This document shows, one piece after another, positions 23,662 to 34,700 of a DNA stretch of 64,000 bases. Each line of letters begins with the position of its first letter. Positions within the stretch are counted from its first letter, which is position 1. The translations under genes and the position numbers were made by a program. The stretch is from Aculops lycopersici (Eukaryota; Arthropoda; Arachnida; Trombidiformes; Eriophyidae): contig WNKI01000003.1 of NCBI GenBank assembly GCA_015350385.1, forward strand, positions 974,592 to 1,038,591. The letters are read 5' to 3'. Under the pieces are notes generated by a model. That model saw nothing but the letters and a program-made list of their open reading frames with translations, made no database searches and was not told the DNA's origin.

Positions 23662-24149
23662 CGCATTCGGGGAAAAGAGTGCAGAGACGAATGGGACAAA
23701 CTCTGGCTCGCGGACTCCCCAAGCTGGCGACTTGATTAGAGGCACGTTTGCAGCCAGAGCCAGACTATCGACGCTCAACTGGAGATCAGAGTTTTTCCCA
23801 TTGTCGTGGGTAGTAGTGGTGGTCGCCGCCGCCGACCACGTCACCCAAGTCGTGGTCTCGTTAACATCATTAGCCGGCAGTGGCGCGTGCGAGTGTCGCT
23901 TGTATTGAGTCAACTGATATGCATGCGTCAGTTCGTTGTTGCCGCCAACTCCACCACTTGCCACGTCAACTTCCGGCCCACGTGCACCACTCAGCTCAGG
24001 TGCGTTGCGACACCATAGGACTTCCGTTCGCTTCATCCAAGTTGCCTCGCGTCGAGTTAGATGAACTTGAGTCGCGCAGCAAGTGGTTGTGGCTGTAGAT
24101 ATTCTTAACTCAAGTGCCCGACCAGCGAGGGCAAGCTATCGCCTAACTC

Positions 24150-24170
24150 CCTCTCTCTCTCTCTCTCTCT
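24150..24170. repeat. (CT)n tract
   Basis: Ten CT units, GAGA-type on the opposite strand. Confidence 0.9.
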
Positions 24171-24576
24171 ACGTGACCTGAATCAAGCTTTAGTCGCTAA
24201 GTCGGCGGATTCAACGTCGAGCTCGTCGCTACCGTATCCGTTAGCGAGGCGCCACCCATTTTGGTCAACTATTTGGCGGTCTGCCTCTTGATGATCTCGC
24301 CGACTTCCATTCCGGTTCGCCCCATGGACTCGGCACGACCGGAAGTCTAAAGTTTATTATGATTATTACGCAATATCCCTCCAGCGGAACGATAGTTAGG
24401 AGTCAGCTAGACGTTGAATTGTTGGCATGAATTATTGGCAGCTTTCTCTCTGCCTCTGTCTCTGTTTCGCATGAACTCCAATCACAACAAAACGAGACCA
24501 ATGAGTAGAGCGAGGAAAGAAGTCCAGTAGAGACTATCGAGTAGCACGCGAAGCTTTTAGGTGGAGGGATCTAGTT

Positions 24577-24602
24577 GAGAGAGAAAGAGAGAGAGAGAGA
24601 GA
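24577..24602. repeat. (GA)n tract with one interruption
   Basis: Thirteen purine dinucleotides with a single GAAA break; a third GAGA tract within 1 kb. Confidence 0.9.
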
Positions 24603-25739
24603 AGGGCGAGGAAAAACACTCTCTCCGACTGGCCAATATCATCATCATCACCATCATTTTGTTGTGCACTCCACTTGCTCACTTTTACTCTCGCTCTCTC
24701 AATCTCAATCTTACTCGCCGTCTGCCACTCTTTGTCAGAGTCACTTGGCGGCAGGCGAGTGACTGACCAATAGTAACAGAGAGACGTCTCGAGGTTCCCT
24801 CGCGAAACGAGCGACTGACCAACTGACTGCTCACTTGCTTTCGATGGTTCGATTAAAGTAAAAGCAACTTGATTGCAACGCTCCAGTTTGCTGGACTCGC
24901 GAGAAGAAGAGGAGCACTCCTGGCTCCCTCCTCCAGTCCGCCACTCGGCCGCTATATTGCAGTGAAAAAACTAGCCGACTGGCCGGCCGCTGCCGCCGTC
25001 GCCGTTAATGCAGCGTAATGGGTGGACCGGAAGTCGCCAGGGCAACGCGCTCGCTTGCCTCCAGCTTGTCGGTTGGCCAGCCGGGCGGCTCAAATCTAGT
25101 CTCTGGACTCAACCACCGGTTGGTCGTCGAGCAGAAAGCCAACTTGAAAGCCAACAACTTGGCCCGGCGCTTTCACTCGGCGCCTCCAACTTCCGGCCAT
25201 CGCAACAACAAGGACAGCAGTGGTAATGGTAGTGGCAACATTTATATTGTTGCCACTACTCCACCAGCCACGAGCTCCAGCTTCTCGGTCTCTCTGTCTC
25301 GTAGAAGTTCATGAATCTCGACGGTTTGCCGCTTTGTTTGGTTTTGCTCTGCTCTGGTTACTTGTAGTTGTAGTTGTTGCCGCTGATGTTAGTGTCGATG
25401 TTTCGTCTGCTTGATGGGCGATAGTGTGGCTGTAGTTGTAATGTGACTGCCATTAATCAGTGTGCTTCGCTCTTGTCCAACTTTTCCCGCTCCCGTTGCT
25501 CTCAAATGAAAATAAAGAAATCCTTCTGGCCGAGCAGGTGGTCGAGTTTTTGTTTCGTTCGCTCGTGAGCAGTTCGCCGTGAAGTGCAAAAATTTCAATC
25601 GCTTCTTTGCATTCCAACGAAACTCCGCCGCACGTTACGTAACGGAAATGGTAGTCACACAGACATAGAAATTAGGCTTATCTAAGGCCATCTCCTCGTG
25701 GACGTGGTCGTTTGCACTTTGCAATTAAAATCTAGCCGT

Positions 25740-25768
25740 GAAATCTCAGTTACTCGGACTGAGATTTC
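25740..25768. repeat. 11-bp perfect inverted repeat
   Basis: GAAATCTCAGT at 25740-25750 and its reverse complement at 25758-25768, with a 7-nt loop. Confidence 0.9.
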
Positions 25769-26086
25769 TAACAACGAGAAGATTTTGTTGGAAGTAGCGT
25801 CAACTTGACTGGAGAGATCAGATTGATCAGGGCACAGAGAGGGACAGGCAAACTTGCTGTGCAACTGGGAAATGGAAAGATAATCCGCCACAAGGCGGGA
25901 CGAGCAACTTGGTAAGAAAGGGAGAGAGAGGGAGAGGGAGACACACAAACTGAGATGCTATCTGCTGACTGCACCAAGTTCTCGCAAGATTCTGCCCCGA
26001 TTCTTGCGCCAAGTTGCGCACAAATCCGCATTCTCCAACCGGAAGCTCGCGCTGCCTTAATCATATTTGGCAGTTTCCTCTCTGTA

Positions 26087-26110
26087 GGCGACTAGCTGGC
26101 TCTAGTCGCC
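26087..26110. repeat. 9-bp perfect inverted repeat
   Basis: GGCGACTAG and CTAGTCGCC flank a 6-nt loop. The arm shares the CTAG/GTCGC elements with the 23164 repeat. Confidence 0.85.
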
Positions 26111-29100
26111 ACCAGTTTGGGTAGATTTAATCGCTATCCATGGCGGCGGGACTGGAGAAGCGTCTTCGTTGGGTTTGGCCGCCTACTTCCGGTTGCGAGT
26201 TGTCGTCGCCTTGGTTGAGTAGCATCGGCGTGCGTTGGTGTGGCGCGCGTATCGCGAATTGTACGATTTAAGAGCAGCTACAGCTAAGCTCAAGTGGCCC
26301 CGCGAGGCCCACAGTCAGTCGGCGTCGAGTTCATAATAATCATAATCATGATCATAGCCTCTACTGCTGCTAGTATCGCTGCTCTCTTTCTCTCGCTCTC
26401 CTCTAGTTTCCAGTGGCTTGGCGGAATTCCATTTAGGTGAGTCGCCGACATGACCAACCACCGAGTAGCTGGCTTAGCAGTTTTGCTTTGATATCATGAG
26501 CCGGCGAATCGCTCGATATATATCACCAGCGAGTAAAAGTGATGACGAACCGCCAACAGGCCAACAAGCTCGACATGGTCGTTGCTGCTGCTGCTGCTGT
26601 TAGCCGCCGCATTCCACGCTAAAGAGAGGCGGAAACTGCAAAAACTCTCATCGTTGCTAATGCGGCTGCTTTCACCACCACCCCCACCCCCACCGACGCC
26701 ACCGAAACTCCTGAGGATTTTTTCACTGGCCGGAATCATTTCCAAATCAATCATTCGAATGCAAAACGAGCTACGCGAACGAATGTAAATGTTTTGCCGT
26801 CGAGGCCGCCGCTTTTTTCGCATGGCCGACAACCAGACTATAGCTTGTGTTCACACATTAGCTCGCCGCTGAGGCCACTTTGTCCTCCATCCGCCGGAAG
26901 TTGCGAGAACGAGAACGCTCAGTTTGGCTCGCTGGCGGTGGATTTCGTTACGTTTACGTTCTGGTGGTTGGAGCTGGGGTCGTGTACTTGCGGTTCGCCT
27001 CTTGTAGCTTGGAGCCAAGTGGTAAACCAGGCAACCGAGTGATAGACGCCACACAAAGCTGTTAGTGTATATATTTTTCCTGCCCATTTGGGCTCATGTA
27101 CAGGAGTTTGTGTGCTTTTGTGTGTGTGTTTTTTGCTGCAGGGACCTAGCAACGGCTCTCTATGGCTGGGTCCTCCACGACGAATCTCGTTGTTGCAGAA
27201 TCAAAGGCTTGAACCACCAAAAACTCCAGCGGCCAAAAACTCCCGGTGTCGCCCGCTGAAGGGTGCGGGTCTCGAGGGCACCAACCTTACTTTCGCTCGC
27301 TATTTCTCTTCCGCCGGCGCCGAGAATGGCGGCGGTGGCCCATTCTCTTCGCCTCCTATGGATCTCTTCCTATGAGAGTTGAGCCTCCAAAGTAGGCAGC
27401 TCAAATACACACTCGCACACAAACTGCATGAGTGCCAGCTGAAATTACATTTGCCCATTAGCAAGCTCGAGAGCAACAGCAAAACAACTATGGTCTGCCA
27501 CCGCTCGCGAGCCTCAAACTCGAACCACCAGTAAGAGGAGCGAGAGTTTCTTTGTTGGCTGCTCTCGCGTTCTGGCTGTTTGAGTTTCCATGTCCAGAAA
27601 CCGCGAAGGCGGCGGCGGCAGCAGTGGCAACGGCAGCGGCAGTGGCAACGGCAGCGCAACCAGTAACAACGAGAGAATCTCATGAATAAAATGGCGTCAA
27701 AACCAAAGTCTCACGAGGAGTTTGAGAAGGAGGGGGATCTTTGTCACAATTCTAGCAAGCATGCTCTTAGTTTCCCCATCCATCGCCCGCGCTTCTCTTG
27801 GATCTCCGAGTCGCTAGGTCCCTGCGGCCGGCGATCTTGCTGAATACATCGCACTTCCGGTTGCCGAGTCTCCTCTTCTTGATGGCTGCTGTCGCTCTAA
27901 TTACGTTTTGCCGCCTCCTTTGTAGCCACTCCTCTCGCTAGCTCTCTTTCTATGCTTGAGTTATATATACTAACGTCACACGCGCCACTTGAGCTGCTGA
28001 ACTCTAGGTGTTTGTTTGTTCGCTTGCTCGTCGGCTATTCAAGCTAACAATAGACTGGCGCCAGCGGAAATGGCGGCCAAAAATAGCGGACGCTTGTCCA
28101 CTAGAAATATGAGCACAAAAGACTGTCGAGCTCAAGTTTTGGAAGCATCTAACTTTACTAGGAACCAAACAAGTAGTACAATAGGAGAACATCTGACCGC
28201 GACAACGTGACAAACATGAGCTCGATGTGGAATGCGGAAACAGTGGACGCGAGAACAACAGCAGAGGAGCCTAGTGACTTGCGACAGGTAAAAAAGTTGC
28301 GCATTAGGTGAGCGGCGAGGGCGTGAGTGTGTCACTTCCGGTCACTCCATCCACTTTCATGTCATGTTGTGTTATGGTTACGTTCAGGTGCGCTGAGCAA
28401 ACTCGTGTACCTTGATGATGAACCACCACCAGCAAGCACGAGCATGCAAAAGCTTCTCCAATTTCAATGTGCAAATTGCTATCCATGAGACTTTTTTGCT
28501 TATTGTTCATATGAAGACAAGCATTATATTCTATATCTTTTTCCTCTCTTTTCCGCTAGCAACATTTAGAAAATGTTCCTAGCCACGAGTGGAAAAACTC
28601 ATTTCGACTTTGGACAATTGGAGCTTTGGACTTGTGGACCACCAAGAGGCGAGACTCTCGAATCGATTTCTTTCAATGGCCATTCAGTCCAATTTTGTTT
28701 GCTCTACTTCTCAATTGCAGCTCGTCGGCTCTCTCGCTCTCGTTGTCGCAAAGCCAGTGCCTTTGCTCCGAGCCATCGGCAAAAGCAACGCCACCGACCA
28801 CGACGATAATTCCATTCTAGACTGACCAACTAGCCAGTGGCAAGAAAGTCGGCCACAAAACGACCCATAAGCCAGCGACCATTTGAGCCACTAAATCGTC
28901 GCTTGTGTCAATATTGTTCTTGTCACGCCAATTTGCTCGACTTGCTTGTCTCCAACTCCGAGTTTCCTCTTGTTTGTCACTCCGTTCCACTGTCTTTCTC
29001 TTTCTCCATCCGTTTCTTTGCTGCTTACTTGCTCGCTTTTGTCTCCATGAAACGGTTTAGCTTTTAGCTTGCAAGTTTGCCTTTCGTTGGTCTTCGTGGT

Positions 29101-29154
29101 TGTAGCTTGGCGTTTGTTTGCGACCACCAACTTGCAACAACTTTCAGCGCAAAT

Positions 29155-29172
29155 CACACACACACACACACA
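29155..29172. repeat. (CA)9 microsatellite
   Basis: Nine CA units. Confidence 0.95.
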
Positions 29173-30093
29173 AAACAACAAGTCGCAAGCCTCAAAATCA
29201 ACCGTCCGCCGGAAGTCTACGCCTCGAGGACAAGCGAGGCGGTTTTTACTCGACTAATGGGAAACAGCAGTTAGCAGTTTAATCTCCTTTTGCGAGAAGA
29301 AGAAGAGAGATAGTCATTCAGTTGCGGGGGTTGTTGGTTGTGCAATTGGCCGGAAGGATGCGGCTGTGGATCTAAAGAGCATCAGCTCTCTCCCCCTTCC
29401 CCCTTTTTTACCACCATCACCACCGTGTCTAACTGCCAATAAGCTTTCCACCAACCCAAAACCGCAACTAGCTCAAACAACAGCAAAACCACCAGCTACA
29501 TTTCCGGCGAGAAATACTCCATTGTCGCGAGCGTCAACAGCCCCAAAAAATTATGAGTTAGGCGGAGGCACAACCACTTGTTTCACTCATTCAAGTGACT
29601 CGCATTCGTTTCATAAAGACAACACACTGATACAATGGATTGTGTAACTCTACTTCATAGTTGTATCTCATCTTCCATTGAGCCACGACAAATGAATGGG
29701 CGTTAGCTCGAATTTCCGAACAATTACTGAGTCGTCGAAAGACAATGCGTAGAAATTAAATGGTTGCGGCAGATGAGCTTCAATAGAAAAAGATCGCAAG
29801 AGTTACATAGTTTATTGTTCATTAGTTCGAGCTTGTAATTGCCGTCATTGTCGTTGTAGTTGTTGTTATACTCTTTGCTTGTTTGTCTTTTATGTTGCTG
29901 ACAAGTCTCTCTATTATCTCTCCTCTGAATTACCACGACAAGTGCTCGCAAGTATCAAGAGCCTCCAATGATAGAAGACGATTGCTCTTTTGTAGCATTT
30001 TTTCCATTTCCTCTCACGATATTCAATCACCTAAATTAAATTTAATTGAGGTTTAGATTGTCAAAGAGCAACCGGAAAAATATAAAAATTAAA

Positions 30094-31533
30094 ATGACGC
30101 CCAAGTTTGAGATGAGAAAAACAATCATATTCTGCCTTCTAGTTGCCGTATGTCTCCACTGGAAGCAACCTCAACAACTGGTTGTTGAAGCCTTCGATGC
30201 ACCAAATTCGATTGTCGGCTACAAAGCCTGCAAAAATTTGATACTTCGACTCGCTGATTGTCTCATTGACGCCAGCGACTTTTACCTCCACAATTCGCAA
30301 CCTGCAAACTTTGATTCGAATGCACAACCGGAAGTGCAGGCTTCGCAGGCTAAACTTGGCAGCTGGCCCAGCGCCTTGGCCGCTATTCAAGATGAGCAAC
30401 AGCGAGGCGCTGGGGCCAACGAGCAGGTAGCGCAAAAGAGCAACGACGTCAAGTTTGCTGATGAAATTTCGGCTGAAATCGGAGTACAAGTGGAAGAGAA
30501 AAAAGACGACGGCGACGGGCACGATGAAAACGGGTTCGGTTGGCCTTTCAATGGTTTTGGCGATGGAGATCGGGAGAATTATCCGAGCACTAAACCTATG
30601 AATTGGCGCCAATTGGAACTTGAGAAGAAAAAGAAGGAGGAGGAGGAGGAGCAGCAGCAAAAGTTGAGTAACGGAGTGGATGAATCACGAGACTCTTGCT
30701 GGAGGCAAGCTATTGAATGGATCAAGGGCCAACTACTGGCCATCCGAATGCAACTTGTTTTGTCAGGCGGAAGTTCCGCCCCGGAGCTCGACACTTCGGC
30801 AGTCAACGATTTACAAGTTATGAGAAAGGCGCCCAGCAACAAGGATCTGATCGCGATGACGCCCATTGCTTGCGCTTTGGAGAAATTTCATCAACTTAAT
30901 GAACACCTGAAAGATGTTTGCACCCACGAAAAGGCGTTAGGCAACGATCAAATTGATATTTTCGCTGCATCACCTTCGTTTGCGTTAAATTTGGAGCCAA
31001 CCAAGGAAGCAAATGATAGACTGAATAGCTTGAATTACCTTCGTGAAACCATCGAAATCTTGGCCGAAATCTACGAGGAGTTGATTGGAAAGCATCCGAG
31101 TAAATTTGATGCACTACCAGCACGCAATGATGGCAAACTAGAAGCTGGATTTGGGATAAATATCGATGAAGTCAATGAAAGGGACGAGGATGTTGTGGAC
31201 ATCAACATTCAAGCAGGCGAGTCGCCTTTTAGTTTTGGTTCCGCTTTGAGTGAAGAGGGCAACATCAGTAGTGGTAGTAGCAGTAGCAAATTGCCATCAT
31301 TCACGACAGTGGCGATGGAAGAGACGACAACCACCAAACAAACCACCACTACCACAACCAAACGCGCAACGAGCAGGGGGCCACTTGATGCTCTGGCTGC
31401 CGGCGCCAGGGAGAAGGCAGCCGTTGAGTTGATCAAGCGCCACTACTCTTACCTGATGCAGATAATCACCACCTATAATTTACTGTTCAATGATCGGAGC
31501 GACGATTTTAGAGGCAGTTTAACGCTAACATGA
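30094..31533 (+). CDS. Unrecognised secreted protein, helical, five cysteines in the mature part
   Basis: 479 residues from the ATG at 30094; a second Met six residues on (30112) could also start it. Either gives a signal peptide (hydrophobic TIIFCLLVAVCL) with likely cleavage near VVEAFD. I do not recognise a family. The mature part has segments predicted by eye to be amphipathic helices, each holding a Cys (ACKNLILRLADCLID, DSCWRQAIEWIKGQLL, IACALEKFHQLNEHLKDVC). Between them lie acidic/Glu-rich, KKKKEEEEEE-like and Thr-rich low-complexity linkers, and a helix-like C-terminus ends at LLFNDRSDD. There is no transmembrane segment after the signal. It lies 221 bp upstream of, and on the same strand as, the receptor guanylyl cyclase. 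A secreted extracellular factor is inferred; any ligand role is speculation. Confidence 0.7.
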   Translation: MTPKFEMRKTIIFCLLVAVCLHWKQPQQLVVEAFDAPNSIVGYKACKNLILRLADCLIDASDFYLHNSQPANFDSNAQPEVQASQAKLGSWPSALAAIQDEQQRGAGANEQVAQKSNDVKFADEISAEIGVQVEEKKDDGDGHDENGFGWPFNGFGDGDRENYPSTKPMNWRQLELEKKKKEEEEEQQQKLSNGVDESRDSCWRQAIEWIKGQLLAIRMQLVLSGGSSAPELDTSAVNDLQVMRKAPSNKDLIAMTPIACALEKFHQLNEHLKDVCTHEKALGNDQIDIFAASPSFALNLEPTKEANDRLNSLNYLRETIEILAEIYEELIGKHPSKFDALPARNDGKLEAGFGINIDEVNERDEDVVDINIQAGESPFSFGSALSEEGNISSGSSSSKLPSFTTVAMEETTTTKQTTTTTTKRATSRGPLDALAAGAREKAAVELIKRHYSYLMQIITTYNLLFNDRSDDFRGSLTLT

Positions 31534-31659
31534 TTCGATTATACAAACACACACTTTCATCGCAAGTTAAATAACTAACTGAAAAGAACAATCAGTGCGA
31601 GTCGATTAAAGAGAAGTGGCCAACAATCACGCATTCCGATTCCTCTTTACATTGACCGA

Positions 31660-31689
31660 TTTTCTTCTCTTGTCTCATCTAGATTGCAG
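31660..31689 (+). promoter_or_regulatory. Candidate 3' splice site upstream of the receptor cyclase start
   Basis: A pyrimidine-rich run (TTTTCTTCTCTTGTCTC) leads to TTGCAG at 31684-31689, 66 bp before the cyclase ATG. This suggests the first coding exon is preceded by an untranslated exon and an intron. A GTAAAA at 31725 could alternatively end a 35-nt mini-exon. Confidence 0.35.
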
Positions 31690-31754
31690 GTCGAGTACTC
31701 AGTTACTTCATCGACTGGATCCAGGTAAAATTGATTCTATTAGTCTATTCAAAA

Positions 31755-34700
31755 ATGTCGCGTTTATTTACATTTTCGACTCTTCTCTTGGTTTTATTGC
31801 TTCCTGTGAGTGAAATTAATTTAGTCTCAAGTTATGAAAATCAAGATCAAATTCAACTAGCTCAACCAAGTGAGCAGCCAAGTTTATTTAATTGGTTCTC
31901 CACGAGAGAGAAGCCGGATAAAATTGAGGAGCGGAATCGAGATCAAGAGGAAGAGCAGCAGCCAATCAAGCGACACAGTCACCTTAACAACCACCTGTCA
32001 CAGCAACAGAATCAGCAATCACAGAGCAATTTGATATCCTCGGCTCAGTATTTGGCTGGCACAAACTCTTTGGCTCTAACAGGAAGCGGGAGCTCGGGAG
32101 GCGGCGGCTCCATTTCAGCCTCAAATGCTGGCCAGTGTCCCATTTTGGATGCTCAGGATTCGGTGTCGTCCTTGTTGCATACATCGTCAAACGATCGAGT
32201 TATTATTGACCCGACGACAGGGAAGCGCTCATTTGATGCTCGCCTCGTGGGCATCTTCTCCTGTTTGGATGCCGAAACGGAAACCGACTCAACGAATGAC
32301 TTGACGCTCGACTTCCGGTTGGCAAAGCCAGCCATTGATTTGGCCGTGAAGACGGTGAACGCAAAGTATCCGCACATGCACTTCAATGTAACCTACCGAA
32401 CAGCGCCGGATATTTGTATCCATCAGCAGGCGGCCGGACATGCGGCCGACGAGTACTACGTGAATGGGGCTAATTATTTCGTTGGCCCTGGTTGCAGTGA
32501 GTCGATGGCCAGTGTTGGCCAACTGGCCAGCTATTGGAATGTCCCCATGTGTAGCACAGGTTATCTGCCCGGAGTGATAACGGCAAAATTCAACCCGCTA
32601 ACCATAATGCAACTCTCGCTTTCGGTTGAGTCGGTGGGCGAGTTCATATTGGAATTGTTTCAAATGTACAAGTGGCGCCATTTGGTGATTGTAACCGACG
32701 AGAAGCACCCATTGCATTCAATAATACGAGATGGTTTGTTGGAGTTTTTCCACACCATGTACATGAGTTCAAACACTCACCAACATCAGCAATCAACTGG
32801 TGGCTCGAGTGTTTTGAACTCACCAAACACTTCATCTTCGTTTGGTGGTCAGGCAAACTATGACCTGAGAAATAATGGAGCAAAATTGTCGACACCTAAT
32901 TTGTTGGGATCAAGATCGGGAATTAAATTGCCAAATATTGGTAGCGCAGGTAACTCGAGAGCCAACAACAACAAAAACAACCAATACCATCATCACCACC
33001 AGCAACCATATTACATCAATATAACTTCGCGCAATTTTGCCTACTCGCGAAACAAAATCATTGACTATGAGCAAATCATGTCCGATGCATCGACTTACTC
33101 GAGAGTCATGCTCCTATTGGCTCGCTCCTCGACAATTGGAAACCTCTTGGAGGCTGCCTACAATCAGGGGATGTCCAAGGGTCAGTTTGTGTTCATTGCT
33201 CACGAGTTGTTTGAAACACAGCAACTCGATACTTCCGGTACCTCGTTGGCAGGTAATCTAATGCACTCGCGGGCGAGAGAGTTGTACCGGCAGCACCAAG
33301 CTCGGCAGCAAGAGCAGCAGTTGAACCAACAGCAGCAACAGCAACTCAGACAACAAAAACAACAACAGCAGGTGGGCGCCATAGGTGAGCCGGTGGACAA
33401 GGAGTTGCAGCAGCATCAATCAAGCCCGAACACAAATTCCTCGACAACTGATCCGCTGGTAAACCTAAATCAATCTGAGGCTCACACAAGATTTGCTCTC
33501 GATGACAAGATTGAGATACCCCTTGGTCATTTGATGAGTGGTGGAAACTCTTCAGCTGGCGACCCATTGGTTAGGGAAATCTTTCATCCCTTGATGACCA
33601 TCTCACTCCGCATTCCAACTAGCCATGAGTTCGACGTTTTCCGCTCCGAGGTGGCGAGTTTAAGCGAGCGAGAGTTCAATTATCGCATTCAACCCTCTAG
33701 TTTGAAGAGTTTGTATTCGCTTGGTGTGGCGGCTTTAATCTACGATTGCGTAATGCTCTACGCCGACAAGGTGGACTTTGTTCTGAGGCAAACGCAGTTT
33801 AGCAAAATCGACGGCAGGACTATTTTTGAGCAAGCAGCTGGACGCACGTTTTCAGGTGCACTAACAGGTGACCTGACCATCAATAAGGCGGGACAGCGAG
33901 TTATTGACTTTACACTCAACGATTTCTCGCCACAAACCCTCACAATGGAGCCCATTGCTCACTTCATGGCCATCGAGAGGAGACTTGAGTTTTTACCTGG
34001 AAAAAAACCCCATTGGGCGGTGAGAAATCAGTCGGCGCCCAAGAGCGACCCTAGGTGCCGCATAAACGACTACTTCTGCACCTACAACGATCCCGACGAC
34101 TTTAGCTCGGGTCTCTACCAGGGCGGAGCCTTGGGTTCGTCGAGTCAGTTTGTATTAGGCATCTGGCTTCTGGTTACAATTATATTAACCATTTGTTTGA
34201 CCTCCCTAATTATTGGATGGTTTGTCTACCGCCGTTTTCGAATCGAGAGCGAGCTGCTCAATTTGTGGTGGTCAATCAAGTATGAAGACATACAATTTGA
34301 GGACGATGCAGCGGAATTGTGCGACGGCAAGAGATCAATGAGCTCCTTGGCCATCAGCAACGAGTCGTTCAATGATCGGGCGGGACAGTCCGGGGGCGTG
34401 GCTGGCGGGCAAACGGGAGGCGGGAGCAGCGCAGGCAAATCGGATCAAGGGGTCGAGTCGCATGGTGGTTGTGGTGGTGGTGGTGGCGGCGGCGGCGGCT
34501 TGAGTCGGGCGAGTCCGCAACATTTGAGCGCTAGCAATGCGGCCACAAGTGTTAATCCAATGGTAAACGAGCAACAATTGCAACCAGGTACAGGGGCCCA
34601 ATTAAGCGTAAGCCACTCGCTTAGTGCACAAAGTGAACCCATTAATCAAACTCAGTCACTCCTATCCGCCGCTCACTCTACCTCAACTCTTTCAGTTGGC

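Larger units (their letters stand above)
21022..30093. other. 9-kb non-coding region between POMGNT1 and the secreted-protein gene
   Basis: No reading frame here resembles a known protein; the longer ones follow simple repeats or antisense of them. The region is rich in GA/CT, GAC and CA microsatellites, short perfect inverted repeats, and CCGGAAGT (ETS-type) octamers. It also has a good TATA box at 23101. It should contain the POMGNT1 promoter at its left end, and perhaps upstream untranslated exons or enhancers of the genes to its right. I see no tRNA, snRNA or transposon. Confidence 0.6.

Noticed and set aside
23557..24036. A 159-codon minus-strand frame in the ETS-rich desert
   Set aside because: It contains the (AG)n-derived Ser/Leu run and shows no homology; similar frames are expected in GC-moderate DNA of this length.
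27300..27683. A 127-codon minus-strand frame with Cys/Arg repeats
   Set aside because: The Cys/Arg pattern is the reverse of a GGCAGC-type simple repeat near 27610-27660.
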